A stretch of 64,000 bases of DNA from Streptomyces sp. NBC_00078 (GTDB lineage: Bacteria; Actinomycetota; Actinomycetes; Streptomycetales; Streptomycetaceae), in the NCBI RefSeq assembly GCF_026343335.1, contig NZ_JAPELX010000001.1, forward strand, positions 930,001 through 994,000. The letters run 5' to 3'. The notes below the pieces were generated by a model that was given only the letters and a program-made list of their open reading frames with translations, made no database searches and had not been told where the DNA came from. Below, piece after piece: positions 1 through 13,180 of this stretch. Both the position numbers and the translations under genes were made by a program. How positions within the stretch are numbered: the stretch's first letter is position 1; each line of letters starts with the position of its first letter.

Positions 1-3000
1 ACGACGTGCCGACGGGCGGCAGTTGGGGGTTTCGCCCGGCGGCCACGGCCTCCCAGGCGGCTTTCAGATCCGGTACGAGGATGCGCCAGGCCACGCCGTC
101 CACGGCCAGGTGGTGGACGACCAGCAGCAGCCGTCCGGCCCGGTCGGGTCCGGCGTCGAACCACACGGCCCGGACCATCGCCCCGGCCTCCGGATCGAGC
201 TGTCCCAGGGCCCGGTCGAACTCCTCGGCCACGGCGGCGTGGAGGTCGTCCGTGCCGGAGCTGCCGCTGACGTCCCTGCGGTCGAGCAGGTCCGCGGCGC
301 GGACGCGCCCGGCCGGGCCGACGTCGAGTCCCAGGGCCGGGGTGAGCCGTGAACGCAGCATGTCGTGGTGGTCGAGCAGCGCCTGCAGGGCGTCTGTCAG
401 CCGGAGCAGACCGGCGTCCGCCGGTACCGTCAGCAGGACGGACTGGCTGAACCGCCCTATCGGGCCGCCGCGTTCGAGCAGCCATCGCATGATGGGAGTG
501 AGCGGAACCGGCCCCACACCGTCGGCGGCATGGACGCCGACCGCGCCCGCACCGTCGGCGCGGCCTCCGACCGGCCCGCGGGCCACCGCCGCCAGCTCCT
601 TCACCGTCTGGTGTTTGAAGACGTCGCGGGCGCTGATCACGACTCCGGCCTCCGCTGCCCGGCTCACGAGGCGGATCGAGGTGATGCTGTCGCCGCCGAG
701 GGCGAAGAAGTCCTCGTCGAGTGGCACGTCGGGCAGCTTGAGCAGCTCGCGGAAGAGCCCGGCGAGGATGCGCTCGGCCGGGGTCGCCGGTTCCTGTCCC
801 CCGGCGGCCTCGGGTGTGTGCGCGGGTGTGGGCGGCGCCTGGTGGTCAGGCTCTCCGCCGGGCGTCGGTGCCGGGGCGTCCGGGTTACCGGGAATCTGTT
901 CCCGGATCGGAGCGGCGGGCGGAGCGGGGCGGATCTCTTCGGAGGTCGCGTGACGACCGTCGGGGCGTCGGTGCTCGTCGTCCCCCGGAAGATCCACGTC
1001 GTCGAGACGCAGGCCGGGGTCGGCGGCGACGGTGGCCAGGAAGCGGACGAGCCGTCGCGTGAGCCGCTGGGCCGTGGCCGGGTCGAACAGGTCGGTGCTG
1101 TACTCGGCGATGCCGTCGATGCCCGCCGGGGTGCCGTCGCGGTGGCGGCGCTCGCTCAGGTAGAGGCAGAGGTCGAAGCGGGCCGCGCCGGTCTCGACCG
1201 GCTCGCGTACGACCCCCAGGCCCGGCAGGGACAGGCCGACGTCCGCGGCGTGACCGGTGAAGGCCAGCATCACCTGGAACAGCGGATGGCGGGCGAGGGT
1301 GCGCCGCGGGCTGAGGGCGTCCACGAGGAGGTCGAACGGCACGTCCTGATGGGCGTACGCGGCGAGGTCGAATTCCCGGACGCGTTCCAGGAGTTCACGG
1401 AAGGTGGGGTTGCCCGAGGTGTCGGTGCGCAGGGTGAGGCTGTTGACGAAGAAGCCGACCAGGTCGTCCAGCCTGCCGTCGGCGCGTCCGGCGACCGGGG
1501 TGCCCATGGTGATGTCGGTGCCCGAACCGAGCCTGGTCAGCGTCGCGGCGAGGCCGGCCTGGAACACCATGAACAGCGTGACCCGGGAGGCCGAGGCGAG
1601 GTCGGCGAGTGCGGCGTGCAGCTCCGCGTCGAGGGTGAGTTCGGCGCGGTCGCCGAGTCCGGTGGGTTCGGCGGGCCTGGGGCGGTCGGCGGGCAGCGGC
1701 AGTTCCTCCGGGGCGTCCGCCAACGCCTCGCGCCAGAAAGCAGTCTGACGTTCCCGCAGGCTCTCTGTCTCTCCTGCCGCCGCGCCGAGCAGTTCGCGCT
1801 GCCAGTGTGCGAAGTCGGCGTACTGGACGGGCAGTGGCCGCCATCCCGGGGCACATCCGGTGATGCGGGCCGCGTACGCCGTCTCCAGGTCGCGCATCAG
1901 CGGCGCCATGGACCAGCCGTCGACGGCGATGTGGTGGGCGAGCAGCAGCAGGACGTGTGTGTCGTCTTCGAGGGTGAACAGAGTGGCGCGAAGCGGCACT
2001 TCGGCGGACAGGTCGAAGCGGTGCCCGGCGGCGGCGGTGAGCCGAGCGGGCAGTTCGGCTTCGGTGACCGGTACGACGGTGAGGCTCGGACGTCCCGCCT
2101 CCGGGTCCAGGATCCGCTGGTACGGGGTGCCCTGGAAGTCGGGGTGGAGGGTGCGCAGCGGTTCGTGGCGGGTCACGAGGTCGGCGAGCGCCGCCTCCAG
2201 TGCCGGGCGGTCGAGGTGGCCGGTGAGGCGCAGGGCCCAGGGAACGGTGTAGGTGTTGCTGCCGTCGAGGCGGCTCAGGAACCACAGCCGCTGCTGGGCG
2301 TACGACAGCGGAATCGGGGCGTGTCCGCGTTCCTGCACCACGAGTTCGGGACGCCGGGCACCGGCCTCGCTTTCACTGAGCCGCACGGCCAGCCCGGCGG
2401 GGGTCGCCGCCTCGAACACCGCCCGTACCGGCAGCGTGATGCCCAGCGCGCTCCTGACGCGATCGGTGAGCCGCATGGCGAGCAGGGAGTCGCCGCCGAG
2501 GCCGAAGAAGCCGTCGTCCGCGCCGACCCGGTGCGCGTCCAGGCCGAGGACGTCGGCGAAGAGCCCGCACAGGATCTCCTCCTGCGGGGTGCGCGGTGCG
2601 CGTCCCCCACCGTGCGCGGAGGGCGCCGGCAGGGCGGCGCGGTCCAGCTTGCCGTTGGCGGTCAGTGGCAGCCGGTCGAGGACGACCACGGCGGCGGGGA
2701 CCATGTGGTCCGGCAGTGTCCGCCCCGCATGCTGGCGCAGCGCGTCCGGGTCCAGGTCTCGTCCGACGCAGTAGCCGACCAGCCGCTCGTCCCGTACGAG
2801 AACGACCGCCTGCGCCACACCGGGGTGGCCCGCGAGCGCCGCCTCCACCTCGCCGAGTTCGATGCGGAAGCCCCGGATCTTGACCTGGTCGTCCGCGCGG
2901 CCCCGGTACTCCAGCTCCCCGTCGGCCCACTGCCGCACCAAGTCGCCCGTGCGGTACATCAGTTGCCCCGGAGCGGCGGCGAACGGGTCGGCGACGAAGC

Positions 3001-5473
3001 GCCCCGCCGTCAGCCCTGGCCGCCCCAGGTACCCGCGCGCCAGCCCCGCTCCCGCCACGTACAACTCGCCGGTCACGCCGGGCGGTACCAGTCGCAGGCC
3101 CGCGTCCAGGACGTAGGCGCGCAGGTCGGGGATGGCATGTCCGATGCCACTGGCCTGCGGCCGGTCCCGTACCGCGGCCTCGGTCAGCGGCAGGCCCGTG
3201 ACATGGACCGTCGTCTCGGTGATGCCGTACATGTTGACCAGTACGGGCGCGTCCTGCGGGTGCCGGGTGTACCACTGCGCGACCCGAGTGAAGTCGAGTG
3301 CCTCACCGCCGAAGACCACGTAGCGCAGGGCCAGTTCGCGCCCGGCGTCCGGCAGGGAGGCGTCCGCGCGCAGGAGTTCACCGAAGGCCGAGGGGGTCTG
3401 GTTGAGCACCGTGACGCGCTCGCGTGCCAGCAGCCGCAGGAACTCCTCCGGGTCACGGGTCACCGCGTACGGGACGACCACGAGTGTGCCGCCGTGCAGC
3501 AGCGCGCCCCACAGCTCCCACACCGAGAAGTCGAACGCGTAGGAGTGGAACAGCGTCCACACGTCGTCCGGGCCGAAGTCGAACCAGTGCCGGGTGGCCG
3601 AGAAGAGCCGTACGACGTTCCGGTGCGGGACGGCGACGCCCTTCGGGCGGCCGGTCGAGCCCGAGGTGTAGATGACGTAGGCGATGTGGTCGCCGTTCGG
3701 GGACGGCGCCTCGGGTGCCGTGCCGGGATAGGTCAGCGACTCGTCCGGCGTGACCATGGGGACCTCGCACGGGGGCAGGCCCGCTGCCACGTCCTGCGCC
3801 GTGACCAGCAGCACCGGATCGGCGTCGGCCAGCATGAACTGCAGTCGGTCGGCCGGGTACTCCGGGTCCATCGGCACGTAGGCGGCGCCGGTCTTCAGGA
3901 CCGCCAGCACGGCCACCACCAGCTCCGGCGAACGCGGCAGCGCGAGAGCCACCAGGCGTTCCGGGCCCGCGCCGCGTGCCGCCAGCAGGTGCGCCAGGCG
4001 GTTGGCCCGCGCGTCCAGTTCGGCGTAGGTGAGGCGGGTGCCCTCGTGCACCACGGCTGTGGCGTCGGGGGTGCGGGCCACCTGGTCCGCGAACAGCTCG
4101 GGCAGGGTGGCCGAAGAGGGTACGGCCGTGCCGGCGGCCCCGCCCAGCAGCCGCTCCCGCTCCCCCGGCAGCAGGATGCCCACCTCGCGCACGCGTCGCG
4201 CCGGATCCGCTGCGAAGGCCTCCAGGACGGCGGCGAAGCGGGCGAGGAGTTGCCGGGCGCCCGGCTCGTCGTACAGGTCGGGCCGGTACGACAGGCGCAG
4301 GGCTAGGCGACGGGCGGGCAGGACGGCGAGGGTGAGGGGGTAGTGGGTGGCGTCGCGGCCGGTCAGCTGGGTGACGCGGGACGCTCCCGGGCCGGTCGTG
4401 GCGGGGTGGTTCTCGAAGGCGAGCAGGGTGTCGAAGAGTTCGCCGGAGCTGCCTGCCGCGCTCCGGATGTCGGCGAGTCCGAGGTGCTGGTGGGGCAGCA
4501 GGGCCGCCTGCCGGTGGTGGAGGGCGGTGAGGAGGTCGGTGACGGTGCCGTTCTCATCCCAACGGATGCGCGTGGGCACGGTGTTGAGGCAGAAGCCCAC
4601 CATGGAGGCGATGTTCGGCAGCTCGGGCGGGCGGACGGTCACCGCCTGGCCGAAGACGATGTCGGTGCGGCCGGTCAGGCGGCCCAGCAGTACACCCCAG
4701 GCGCCCTGGACGAGCGTGTTGAGGGTGATCCCGAGGGACCGGGCGGTGGCCTCGCCGGCGCTGGTCAGCTGCTCGGGGAGTTCGACGACCAGTTCCTGGG
4801 GCAGCACGGTGGTGGTGCCGGACCGGCCGGGGGCGAGCAGGGTGGGCTCGCCGGCCTCCGCCAGGGCGTCGCGCCAGGCGGTCTCCGCGGCGGTGCGGTC
4901 CTGCCGGCCCAGCCAGGCGAGGTAGTCGCGGTATGCGGGGGCCGACGGCAGGGCGGTGGGGTGCTCGCCGGCGTGCAGCGCGGTGAACTCGCGTACCAGC
5001 AACTGCTTGGACCAGCCGTCGAGCAGGATGTGGTGGTTGGTGAGGAGCAGGCGGTAGCGGTCCGGGGACCACCTGACCAGCAGGTAGCGCAGGAGCGGCG
5101 GCTTGGCGAGGTCGAAGCGGCGGGCGCGCTCCTCGTCCAGCAGCCGTTCCCATTCCTTGTCGCGCTCGTCCTCCCCGAGGGTGGACAAGTCGGCTTCCGC
5201 CCAGGGGAGTTCGACGTCCGTGGGCACGATCTGCAGGGGCCGTCCGCTGTCCCGGCGCCGGAAGCAGGCGCGCAGGTTGGGGTGCCGGTCGAGGAGAGCC
5301 TGTCCGGCGGCACGTACGGCGGCGGGGTCGACGGGGCCCGCCAGCTCCAGGATCTGCTGGGTGGCGTAGAGGTCGGGGGACTGCTCGTCGTCGTACAGGG
5401 CGTGGAAGAGCAGGCCCTCCTGCAACGGCGACAGGGGCAGGATGTCGGCTATTCCGGAACCGGACCGAGTCAC
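1..5473 (-). CDS. Nonribosomal peptide synthetase B, partial (C-A-T-C-T-E visible)
   Basis: The C-terminal end lies beyond the left edge; 1824 codons are visible. The start is GTG at 5473, nine bases after a GGAGG that sits inside the last codons of the upstream NRPS. Visible domains by residue: C about 1-440, A about 460-945 ([17 protein letters not shown]), T about 960-1030 (GGDSLL, Ser996), C about 1050-1490 ([10 protein letters not shown]), a Pro/Ala/Glu-rich linker about 1490-1560, T about 1565-1630 (GGDSIT, Ser1596) and the start of an epimerisation domain ([13 protein letters not shown]). The A-domain pocket reads DFWNVGMVHK by hand alignment to GrsA, one step from the known Thr code DFWNIGMVHK, so Thr is the predicted substrate. 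The second module has no A domain at all. The N-terminus ([18 protein letters not shown]) looks like a docking acceptor for the upstream NRPS. Confidence 0.93.
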   Translation of the reverse strand, partial: MTRSGSGIADILPLSPLQEGLLFHALYDDEQSPDLYATQQILELAGPVDPAAVRAAGQALLDRHPNLRACFRRRDSGRPLQIVPTDVELPWAEADLSTLGEDERDKEWERLLDEERARRFDLAKPPLLRYLLVRWSPDRYRLLLTNHHILLDGWSKQLLVREFTALHAGEHPTALPSAPAYRDYLAWLGRQDRTAAETAWRDALAEAGEPTLLAPGRSGTTTVLPQELVVELPEQLTSAGEATARSLGITLNTLVQGAWGVLLGRLTGRTDIVFGQAVTVRPPELPNIASMVGFCLNTVPTRIRWDENGTVTDLLTALHHRQAALLPHQHLGLADIRSAAGSSGELFDTLLAFENHPATTGPGASRVTQLTGRDATHYPLTLAVLPARRLALRLSYRPDLYDEPGARQLLARFAAVLEAFAADPARRVREVGILLPGERERLLGGAAGTAVPSSATLPELFADQVARTPDATAVVHEGTRLTYAELDARANRLAHLLAARGAGPERLVALALPRSPELVVAVLAVLKTGAAYVPMDPEYPADRLQFMLADADPVLLVTAQDVAAGLPPCEVPMVTPDESLTYPGTAPEAPSPNGDHIAYVIYTSGSTGRPKGVAVPHRNVVRLFSATRHWFDFGPDDVWTLFHSYAFDFSVWELWGALLHGGTLVVVPYAVTRDPEEFLRLLARERVTVLNQTPSAFGELLRADASLPDAGRELALRYVVFGGEALDFTRVAQWYTRHPQDAPVLVNMYGITETTVHVTGLPLTEAAVRDRPQASGIGHAIPDLRAYVLDAGLRLVPPGVTGELYVAGAGLARGYLGRPGLTAGRFVADPFAAAPGQLMYRTGDLVRQWADGELEYRGRADDQVKIRGFRIELGEVEAALAGHPGVAQAVVLVRDERLVGYCVGRDLDPDALRQHAGRTLPDHMVPAAVVVLDRLPLTANGKLDRAALPAPSAHGGGRAPRTPQEEILCGLFADVLGLDAHRVGADDGFFGLGGDSLLAMRLTDRVRSALGITLPVRAVFEAATPAGLAVRLSESEAGARRPELVVQERGHAPIPLSYAQQRLWFLSRLDGSNTYTVPWALRLTGHLDRPALEAALADLVTRHEPLRTLHPDFQGTPYQRILDPEAGRPSLTVVPVTEAELPARLTAAAGHRFDLSAEVPLRATLFTLEDDTHVLLLLAHHIAVDGWSMAPLMRDLETAYAARITGCAPGWRPLPVQYADFAHWQRELLGAAAGETESLRERQTAFWREALADAPEELPLPADRPRPAEPTGLGDRAELTLDAELHAALADLASASRVTLFMVFQAGLAATLTRLGSGTDITMGTPVAGRADGRLDDLVGFFVNSLTLRTDTSGNPTFRELLERVREFDLAAYAHQDVPFDLLVDALSPRRTLARHPLFQVMLAFTGHAADVGLSLPGLGVVREPVETGAARFDLCLYLSERRHRDGTPAGIDGIAEYSTDLFDPATAQRLTRRLVRFLATVAADPGLRLDDVDLPGDDEHRRPDGRHATSEEIRPAPPAAPIREQIPGNPDAPAPTPGGEPDHQAPPTPAHTPEAAGGQEPATPAERILAGLFRELLKLPDVPLDEDFFALGGDSITSIRLVSRAAEAGVVISARDVFKHQTVKELAAVARGPVGGRADGAGAVGVHAADGVGPVPLTPIMRWLLERGGPIGRFSQSVLLTVPADAGLLRLTDALQALLDHHDMLRSRLTPALGLDVGPAGRVRAADLLDRRDVSGSSGTDDLHAAVAEEFDRALGQLDPEAGAMVRAVWFDAGPDRAGRLLLVVHHLAVDGVAWRILVPDLKAAWEAVAAGRNPQLPPVGTS

Positions 5474-5479
5474 CGTGGG

Positions 5480-8400
5480 TTACCTCCACTCATTGCCGAA
5501 CTCGGCTTCGAGTTCGTCGATCTCTGCTTGGGACAGGGACACCAGGGGCAGGTCGGACGGGGTGTGCCCGCCCGCCGCGCCGGTGCCGCCTTCGGCCTGC
5601 GCGGCCAGCTCCGTCAGCCATGCGTCGGCCAGGGCGTGCACGTCGGTCTCGGACCAGATGCCGGGGGCCCAGGACCAGGTGATGTCGAGCCGGCCGTCCC
5701 CGGTGGTCATGGCGGTGATCTCCAGACCGTGGGCCACGGGTGTGGCGGGGTCGTGCACGGCACCCAGGTTGCGCAGGGTCTCCGGCGCCGGGGCGAAGTC
5801 GCCGTGATCCGAACGGGCCGCCCGGCCCAGGTAGTTGAAGCCGATTTCCGCCGCCGGCAGGTCCGCGAGGAGCGGCCCGTTCTCCGGGTCGAGGTGACGG
5901 AGGAGGCCGTATCCGATGCCGTGGTCGGGAACGGACCGCAGCTGCTCCTTCACGGTCTTCAGGACCTGGGCCGGCTCTGCGGGGTCGACTCCGGCCAGGT
6001 CGAGCCGTGCGGGCACGATGCTGGTGAACCAGCCGACCGTCCGGGACAGGTCGACGCCGTCGGCGAGGTCCTCCCGGCCGTGCCGCTCGATGTCCAGCAG
6101 CAGGGCCGGGTGACCGTCCCTGGTACTCCGCCAACGGACGAACGCGGCGGCCAGCGCGGCGATCAGGACGTCGTCGGGTCCCGCGTGGAAGGCCGCGGGC
6201 ACGGTGGTGAGCAGTTCGGCGGTGACGTCGGCCGCGAGTTGCCGGGTGAGGTGGCGCATCCCGCCGACGACGTCCTGCCGCGGATCGGGGCGGCGGGCAC
6301 CCAGCAGCGGGGCCGGAGCCTCGGACATGGCGCGCCATAGGCCCAGTTCGGCTGCCCGCGCCGCACTGCGGGCCTCCCGTTCCAGCAGGCGGGCCCAGTG
6401 CCGGAAGGAGGTCCCCGGCTCGGGCAGTTCCTCCGAGCGCCAGGCCGCAGCCAGGTCCGAGCACAGGATGCGCCAGGACACACCGTCCACGGCCAGGTGG
6501 TGAACGGTCAGCAGCAGCCGTCCGGGCCGGTCCGGGCCGGCATCGCACCACACCATCCGTACCAACTCGCCCTTCTGCGGGCTGAGCAGGGAAGCAGATC
6601 TGTCCAGCACGTCGGCGAAGTCGGCCGGTTCGCTGACGCGTTCCAGCACGGTGGCCGCGTCGATGCTCCCTGGGTGCGGAATCTCCGCCGACCGGCCGTC
6701 GGGCGCCAGCCGCAGCCGCAGTACGTCGTGATGGTCGAGCAGGGCCTGCAGCGCGGCCGTCAGCCGCTTCTCGTCCGCGCCCGCGGGGGTGACGAGCAGG
6801 ACGGACTGGCTGAACGCCCTGATGGGGCCGCCGCGTTCGAGCAGCCGGTGCATGGCCGGGGTGAGAGGCAGGGTGCCGGTCGGCGCGTCCTGTTCCGGGC
6901 CGGGTCCGGTGGCCGGCCGCGCTGCCGCGGTGGCGGCGAGACCGGCGACCGTACGCTGCTCGAACACGTCACGCGGGGTCAGCCGCAGACCTGCGGCGAG
7001 CGCACGGCTCACCAAGTGGATGGAGGTGATGCTGTCGCCGCCCAGGTCGAAGAAGCCGTCGTCGGCGCCAACGCGCTCGGAGGGGACCCCGAGGACCTCG
7101 GCGAACAGGTCCCTGAGGGCCTCCTCCTGGGGAGTGCGCGGCTCCCGGCCCGTCGTCTCACGGATGGTGGCCGGTGCGGGCAGGGCGGCGCGGTCCAGCT
7201 TGCCGTTGGGCGTCATCGGCAGTGCGTCGAGCGCCACGAGCGCCTCGGGAACCAAGTGGGCGGGCAACTGCCGGGCGGCGTGCGCCAGGAGGGCGGGGAA
7301 GTCTGCCTCCGCGACCGCGACGACGTATCCGATCAGGCGCCGTACCCCGGTCCCGTCCTCGCGCACCACCACCGCGGCCTGGGCGACGCCGGTGTGGGAT
7401 GTGAGCACGCCCTCGACCTCGCCGGGCTCGATCCGCAGGCCGCGGATCTTGAGCTGGCCGTCGGCCCGCCCCCGCAGCTCCAGGGCGCCGTCGGTCCGCC
7501 ACACGGCCAGGTCGCCGGTCCGGTACATGCGCCCGCCGGGCGGCCCGAACGGGTCGGCGACGAACCGCTCGGCGGTCAGGCCGGGGCGCCTCCAGTAGCC
7601 GCGGGCCACCTGGTCGCCGCAGACGTACAGCTCGCCCTCGACGCCCGCCGGTACGGGGTTCAGGCGGGTGTCGAGCACATACGCCCGGGTGTTCCACATG
7701 GGGCGGCCGATGGGTACCGGCCCGGTCGGCAGGTCGTCGCCGGGCTCGATGCGGTGGTCGGTGCAGCCGACGGTGAGTTCGGTCGGGCCGTAGTGGTTGA
7801 TCAGGCGTACGTCGGGGTGGTCCCGGCGCCACCGGCGCAGTGCCTCGCCGACCAGCGCCTCGCCGCCGAGCATGAACTCCTCGGCCGGCGACAGGTCGTG
7901 GGGCAGCGCGGGCAGCAGGGGGAGGTGGCTGGGTGTCGCCTTGAGGAAGGTGTAGCCGCCGTTCGCCGGTGCCGCGCCCGCGTCGTGGAAGCCGGCGATG
8001 TGCACCCGGCCGCCTGCCGCGAGCGCCCCGTGCAGGGTGGTCACGGTGGCGTCGAACGACATCGTGGCGTGCAGCAGCGAGGTGCCGCGCAGGCTCGGGT
8101 ACGCCTCGACGCAGCGGGCCACATAGGTGGTGAGGTTGCGGTGCTCGACGACGACGCCCTTCGGGCGGCCGGTGGTGCCGGAGGTGTAGATCAGGTAGGC
8201 GGGGTCGGCGGGCCGGGCCTCGGGGAGGGGCCTGCCCGGGTCGTCCGGGCTCGTGTCGGGATCCACGACAGGACAGCCCGTGGGACGGTCGGCGAAGAGC
8301 CGGTCCCTGGCGATCAGACACACGGGATCCGCGTCCGCGAGCAGATGGGCGGTGCGCTCCGCCGGGTGCTCCGGGTCCAGCGGCAGATACGCGGCGCCCG

Positions 8401-11400
8401 CCTTGAGGACTGCGAGGACGGCGACCGCGAGATCGACGGAGCGGGGCAGCGAGAACGCGACGATCCGTCCCGGTCCGGCGCCGTACAAGGCAAGGACGCG
8501 GGCCAACCGCTCTGCCCTGAAATCGAGTTGACGGTACGTCAGACGATTCCTGCCGTCCTCGACCGCGACGGCGTCCGGCGCGTCGGCGGCGCGTGCCTCG
8601 AAGAGCCGGGGGAAGGTGGTGTCGGGTACGTCCCGTGCCGTGTCGTTGAACTCGGTCAGCAGGCGGTGGCGTTCACCGTCCCCGAGGATGTCGAGGGCAC
8701 CGATGGAGCGGTCCAGTTCACCGGTTGCGGCCCGCAGCAGGCGTTCCAGACGGGCGGCCAGTTCCACGGCTGTACGCCGGTCGAAGAGGTCGGCGCTGTA
8801 CTGGAGGATGCCCTCGATGCCGTCCGGGGAGCCGTCGGGGGTGCGCTGCTCCGCCAGGTTGAACGTCAGGTCGATCTTGGTGGCTCCGGTCTCCACGGGC
8901 AGTGTGCGGGCGTGCAGTCCGGGCAGGTCGAGGCGGGGTCCGGCGGTCGGGCGGAAGGCGAGCATCACCTGGAAGAGCGGGTGCCGGGCCGGCGAGCGGG
9001 GCGGGTTGAGCGCCTCCACCAGGTGCTCGAACGGCAGCTCCTGGTGGGCGTAGGCCGCCAGATCGGTCTCGCGGACCCGGCTCAGCAGCTCCCGGAAGCT
9101 GGGGTCGCCCGAGGTGTCGGTGCGCAGCACGAGGGTGTTGACGAAGCAGCCGACCAGGTTGTCGAGCAGCTCGTCGGCGCGGCCTGCGACGGGCGTGCCG
9201 AGCGGGATGTCGGTGCCCGCGCCCAGGCGCGTGAGCAGTGCGGCGAGCCCCGCCTGCACGGCCATGAACACCGTCGTGCCGGTCTCGGCGGCCACCGCGC
9301 GCAGCCGCCGGTGCAGGTCCGCGTCCAGGCGCAGGGGGATGTCGCCGCCCTGATGCGTGGCGCGGGCGGGGCGCGGGCGGTCGGCGGGGAGCGGGAGTTC
9401 GTCGGGCAGCCCGGCGAGCGCCTCGCGCCAGTGGGCGAGTCGACGGTCCCGGCCGGACGCCGCTGCGTCCCCGAGCACGTCGTGCTGCCAGACGCAGTAG
9501 TCGGCGTACTGGAGGGGCAGCGGATCCCAGCCGGGCTCCCGTCCCTCCATCCGGGCGCGACAGGCGGCCGCCAGGTCGAGCAGGAGAGGGTCCAGCGACC
9601 AGCCGTCAGCGGCGATGTGGTGCACGACGAGGAGAAGCACGTGCTCCTCGGGGCCGAGGACCAGCAGGTGGGCGCGGAACGGGGCGTCCTCGTCGAGCCG
9701 GAACCCCTCCCCCGCCAACTGCCGCAGCCGGTCGGCGAGTTCGGCCTCGGTGACGTCGACGACCCGCAGATCCGGTGTGGACGGTTCCAGCAGTCGCTGG
9801 CACGGAATTCCGTCGGCGTCCGGGTAGACGGTGCGCAGGATCTCGTGCCGGGCGACGAGGTCGGCGAGGGACGCGCGCAGCGCGTCCACGTCGAGACCTG
9901 TGCCGGTCAGCCGTACGGCGAGGGGAATGTTGTAGGCCGCGCTCGGTCCCTCAAGGCGGTGCAGGAACCAGAGCCGCCGCTGGGCGGACGACAACGGGGC
10001 CTCGCCCGGGGCTTTGCGCGGGGTGGGCCGCCTGGTGGGACGCACCGCTGTCCCGGCAGCGACCGCCCGCCGGGCCAGCCCCGCCGGAGTGGGTTCCTGG
10101 AAGACGTCGCGCAGGGTCAGTTCGACGCCGAGCGCGGTGCGGACGCGGCCCAGCAGACGCAGGGCGAGCAGCGAGTGACCGCCGAGGGCGAAGAAGCCGT
10201 CGTGGGGGCCGAGTTCGGGCAGCCCGAGCACGTCGGCGAACAGGGCGCACAGGACCTCTTCGTGTGGGGTGCGCGGGGCCGTGTGCGTCTGCGGGGCGGC
10301 AGCGGCGGGCGGGGCGGGGAGCGCTGCCCGGTCGAGCTTGCCGTTGGGCGTCAGGGGCAGTCGGCCGAGGATCACGACGGCCGAGGGGACCATGAAGTCG
10401 GGCAGAAGGGCTGCGAGGTGGTCGCGCAAGGCGTCCGACAACGAGGTGGCACCCCCGGTCCCCCGGTCCCCCGGCGTCAGGGCCGCGCACACCGCATACG
10501 CGACCAGCCGTCGGTCGCCGGGCCGGTCCTCGCGTACGGCGGCCACCGCCTGGGTGACGTCGGGGTGGGCGGCGAGGTGCGCCTCGATCTCGGCGGGCTC
10601 GATGCGGAAGCCGCGGAGTTTGATCTGGCCGTCGCCGCGGCCGTGGAACTCCAGCTCGCCGTCGGCCGTCACACGCGCGTGGTCACCGGTGCGGTACATG
10701 CGGGCGCCGGGCGGGCCGTACGGGTCGGCGGTGAAACGTTCGGCGGTCGCGCCCGGGCGGCCCAGGTAGCCGCGGGCCACGCCGGGGCCGCCGATGTACA
10801 ACTCGCCCACCGTGCCCGGCGGGAGGGGCTGCAGGGCTCCGTCGAGGACGTAGGCACGCATGCCGTCCAGGGGGCGGCCGATCGGCAGCGGATCGGGGAC
10901 CGGCTCACCCGCCGCGCAGGGACGGGAGGTGGCGAACGTCGTGGTCTCGGTCGGGCCGTAGCCGTCGGTGACGGTCAGTCCCGGGCAGGCCGCCAGCACC
11001 CGGCGCACGGCGTCGGCGGGGACGGCCTCCCCACCGGTCCACACCTGGCGAAGCCCCGCGAAGCAGCCCGGATCCTCCTCGGCGGCAAAGCGGAACAACC
11101 CGGCCGTGAGCCACAGGGACGTCAGTCCATGACGCTCCGTCAGGCGTGCGACGGCGGCGGCGTCCACGTCCTCGTCCGCCCCGGCGACCACGGCGGTGCC
11201 GCCGTTCAGCAACGGCACCCACATCTCGTACGTCGAGGCGTCGAACGCGGTCGGCGAGTGCACGAGCACGCGCGCGTGCTCGCCGTCCCCGAACGCCGAG
11301 TCGGCGGCCAGGGCGGTGACGTCGCGATGGGTGACGGCGACGCCCTTGGGGGTGCCGGTGGAGCCGGAGGTGTAGCTGACGTACGCGAGTCGGTCCGGGT

Positions 11401-13180
11401 GCGGGAGCACGGCGGGGTCCGTGTCCGGTTCGGCTGCGAGCGTCGGGTCCTCGGGGCTGACGGTGACCAGGCCGTCGTACGGCTCGGCGGGCACGGTGTC
11501 GGTCAGCAGGACGTTCGCGCCGGTCTCCGCCAGGATCTGCCGGGTGCGGGCGGCCGGTGCGCGCGGATCGAGGCCAACGTATGCGCCGCCCGCCTTGAGT
11601 ACGGCGAGCAGTGCGGTGAGGAGCCCGTGGGAGCGGCCCATCAGGACCGCCACGCGGTCCTCGGGACGGATGCCGAGGGTGGTCAGCCGGTGCGCGAGCC
11701 GGTTGGCGCGGGCATTCAACTGCCGGTAGGTGACGGCGCGTCCGGAGTGACGGATCGCGACGGCGTCCGGAGTGGCCGCGGCCTGGGCCGTGAACAGCTC
11801 CGGGACGGTCGTCGTCCCGCCCGTGGGTGCGGCGGGGCCGGCGAGCCTGGCATCGGCGCTCTCCCGCGGTGATGTCACCTCGACCCGGCCGACCGGGGTG
11901 CCGGCGGCGACGACGGCTGCGGCGAAATGCTCCACGAAACGCGCGAAACGCCGGTGGTGGGCGGCGAGTTCGGTGTCCGTGTAGTGGTCGGGGCCGGCGT
12001 CGAGGTCGACACGGATGCCGTGGCTGTCGGCACGGTCGTACACATTGACGGCGAGGTCCTCGACGGGCCCGGTGGACAGGTTGTGGCGGGTGGTCGCATG
12101 CCCGGCGAACCGCAGCTCCGGCCCGAACGCCATGATGTTGACCACGGGGCCGAAGAAGCGCGGCCCGCCCTGCGGCCCGTCCAGCTCCCGGCGCAGGTCC
12201 TCGCCGCGGAAGCGCTGGTGGGCCAGCAGGTCGCGGGTGGCGGACGCCGTCCGCCGTACGAGGTCGCCTGCGGTGGTGTCGGGCCGTACGGACAGCCGCA
12301 GCGGAAGCACGTTGGACGCCATGCCCGGCGTGGCGAGTTCGCTCTCGCTCGCGCGGGCGGTGACGGCGAGGCCGAGGACGATGTCCTGGGCGCCGGTGAG
12401 CCGGTGCAGATAGGCGGCGGTCGCCGCGAGCAGGACGCGCGACCAGCGGGTGCCGGCCTGCTCGGCGGCCGCGTGCACCAAGTCCCCTGCGGCGTGCGGG
12501 AGATGACCCGTACGGCGGACGAACCGCCCGGCGACGTGCGGCGGGCGGGCGGACAGGCTCACCGGCTCGGGGCGGTCGGCGAGCAGGCCCGCCCAGTACT
12601 CCCGGTCCGACATCTGCCGTTCGCCGGCACGGTAGGCCTCGTCCGCGGCGATCAGCGGGGCGAGGGGGGCCGGCGGCGGGGTGCGCGCTGCGCCCGTCAC
12701 GAGGGCGCTGTAGGCGTCGGCGACCCGGCTCGCGACGAGGGAGCAGCTGTAGCCGTCGACGGCGATGTGGTGGTAGCGCTGGTACCAGATCCAGTGCGCG
12801 TCAGCGAGCTTCAGCAGCGCGTACCGGAAGAGCGGCGACCGTTCGAGGTCGAACGGTGTGGCGAAGTCGGCTGCCGTCCAGGCCTCCGCGGCAGACCTCG
12901 GGTCGGCCTCGCCCGTGAGGTCGACGACGGGCAGGTCCCAGGCGGGGTCGCCGTCGACAAGCTGGCGGACGGTGTCGTCGTCGGCCGTGAAGCGGACCCG
13001 CAGCGTCTCGGTGGCCGCCACCACCTGCTGGAGGGCCGCCCGGAAGCGGACGGGATCGACGGGGCCGTGGATCTCGGTGTACTCGCCCACGTTGTAGGCG
13101 GGCCCGGCGGGGTCGAGCCGCTGCCCGAACCACATCGAGCGCTGGGCGGCGGACACGTCCAGGGCGTGGGGAAGGGTCAT
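5480..13180 (-). CDS. Nonribosomal peptide synthetase A (C-A-T-C-A-T-E, 2566 aa)
   Basis: This large cytosolic NRPS adds two residues and epimerises the second. The ATG at 13180 overlaps the stop of the upstream PLP enzyme (ATGA), so the two genes are translationally coupled. Domains: C about 1-440 ([10 protein letters not shown]; its N-terminus resembles EntF-type C domains that receive a starter from a separate carrier), A1 about 465-955, T1 with Ser1003 (GGHSLL), C2 about 1060-1490, A2 about 1500-2000, T2 with Ser2050 (GGDSIT) and E about 2100-2545 ([20 protein letters not shown]). Hand-read pockets are DAYWWGGTFK (close to the Val code DAFWIGGTFK) and DATKMGHVGK (Asp/Asn-like, [10 protein letters not shown] context, His at position 322 as in Asp codes). 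The tail [13 protein letters not shown] resembles a communication-mediating donor helix for NRPS B. Domain calls are firm; substrates are predictions. Confidence 0.96.
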   Translation of the reverse strand: MTLPHALDVSAAQRSMWFGQRLDPAGPAYNVGEYTEIHGPVDPVRFRAALQQVVAATETLRVRFTADDDTVRQLVDGDPAWDLPVVDLTGEADPRSAAEAWTAADFATPFDLERSPLFRYALLKLADAHWIWYQRYHHIAVDGYSCSLVASRVADAYSALVTGAARTPPPAPLAPLIAADEAYRAGERQMSDREYWAGLLADRPEPVSLSARPPHVAGRFVRRTGHLPHAAGDLVHAAAEQAGTRWSRVLLAATAAYLHRLTGAQDIVLGLAVTARASESELATPGMASNVLPLRLSVRPDTTAGDLVRRTASATRDLLAHQRFRGEDLRRELDGPQGGPRFFGPVVNIMAFGPELRFAGHATTRHNLSTGPVEDLAVNVYDRADSHGIRVDLDAGPDHYTDTELAAHHRRFARFVEHFAAAVVAAGTPVGRVEVTSPRESADARLAGPAAPTGGTTTVPELFTAQAAATPDAVAIRHSGRAVTYRQLNARANRLAHRLTTLGIRPEDRVAVLMGRSHGLLTALLAVLKAGGAYVGLDPRAPAARTRQILAETGANVLLTDTVPAEPYDGLVTVSPEDPTLAAEPDTDPAVLPHPDRLAYVSYTSGSTGTPKGVAVTHRDVTALAADSAFGDGEHARVLVHSPTAFDASTYEMWVPLLNGGTAVVAGADEDVDAAAVARLTERHGLTSLWLTAGLFRFAAEEDPGCFAGLRQVWTGGEAVPADAVRRVLAACPGLTVTDGYGPTETTTFATSRPCAAGEPVPDPLPIGRPLDGMRAYVLDGALQPLPPGTVGELYIGGPGVARGYLGRPGATAERFTADPYGPPGARMYRTGDHARVTADGELEFHGRGDGQIKLRGFRIEPAEIEAHLAAHPDVTQAVAAVREDRPGDRRLVAYAVCAALTPGDRGTGGATSLSDALRDHLAALLPDFMVPSAVVILGRLPLTPNGKLDRAALPAPPAAAAPQTHTAPRTPHEEVLCALFADVLGLPELGPHDGFFALGGHSLLALRLLGRVRTALGVELTLRDVFQEPTPAGLARRAVAAGTAVRPTRRPTPRKAPGEAPLSSAQRRLWFLHRLEGPSAAYNIPLAVRLTGTGLDVDALRASLADLVARHEILRTVYPDADGIPCQRLLEPSTPDLRVVDVTEAELADRLRQLAGEGFRLDEDAPFRAHLLVLGPEEHVLLLVVHHIAADGWSLDPLLLDLAAACRARMEGREPGWDPLPLQYADYCVWQHDVLGDAAASGRDRRLAHWREALAGLPDELPLPADRPRPARATHQGGDIPLRLDADLHRRLRAVAAETGTTVFMAVQAGLAALLTRLGAGTDIPLGTPVAGRADELLDNLVGCFVNTLVLRTDTSGDPSFRELLSRVRETDLAAYAHQELPFEHLVEALNPPRSPARHPLFQVMLAFRPTAGPRLDLPGLHARTLPVETGATKIDLTFNLAEQRTPDGSPDGIEGILQYSADLFDRRTAVELAARLERLLRAATGELDRSIGALDILGDGERHRLLTEFNDTARDVPDTTFPRLFEARAADAPDAVAVEDGRNRLTYRQLDFRAERLARVLALYGAGPGRIVAFSLPRSVDLAVAVLAVLKAGAAYLPLDPEHPAERTAHLLADADPVCLIARDRLFADRPTGCPVVDPDTSPDDPGRPLPEARPADPAYLIYTSGTTGRPKGVVVEHRNLTTYVARCVEAYPSLRGTSLLHATMSFDATVTTLHGALAAGGRVHIAGFHDAGAAPANGGYTFLKATPSHLPLLPALPHDLSPAEEFMLGGEALVGEALRRWRRDHPDVRLINHYGPTELTVGCTDHRIEPGDDLPTGPVPIGRPMWNTRAYVLDTRLNPVPAGVEGELYVCGDQVARGYWRRPGLTAERFVADPFGPPGGRMYRTGDLAVWRTDGALELRGRADGQLKIRGLRIEPGEVEGVLTSHTGVAQAAVVVREDGTGVRRLIGYVVAVAEADFPALLAHAARQLPAHLVPEALVALDALPMTPNGKLDRAALPAPATIRETTGREPRTPQEEALRDLFAEVLGVPSERVGADDGFFDLGGDSITSIHLVSRALAAGLRLTPRDVFEQRTVAGLAATAAARPATGPGPEQDAPTGTLPLTPAMHRLLERGGPIRAFSQSVLLVTPAGADEKRLTAALQALLDHHDVLRLRLAPDGRSAEIPHPGSIDAATVLERVSEPADFADVLDRSASLLSPQKGELVRMVWCDAGPDRPGRLLLTVHHLAVDGVSWRILCSDLAAAWRSEELPEPGTSFRHWARLLEREARSAARAAELGLWRAMSEAPAPLLGARRPDPRQDVVGGMRHLTRQLAADVTAELLTTVPAAFHAGPDDVLIAALAAAFVRWRSTRDGHPALLLDIERHGREDLADGVDLSRTVGWFTSIVPARLDLAGVDPAEPAQVLKTVKEQLRSVPDHGIGYGLLRHLDPENGPLLADLPAAEIGFNYLGRAARSDHGDFAPAPETLRNLGAVHDPATPVAHGLEITAMTTGDGRLDITWSWAPGIWSETDVHALADAWLTELAAQAEGGTGAAGGHTPSDLPLVSLSQAEIDELEAEFGNEWR

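Noticed and set aside
720..1010. Frameshift as an explanation for the missing A domain
   Set aside because: The frame was followed base by base from the end of the C domain to the T-domain serine without a stop or shift, and the distance is too short to hold an A domain in any frame.
365..11872. Very long plus-strand open frames opposite the NRPS genes (about 1300, 670 and 1800 codons)
   Set aside because: They are antisense to clear NRPS domains, lack any family motif and have Gly/Val/Gln/Arg-rich composition typical of the reverse frame of GC-rich genes.
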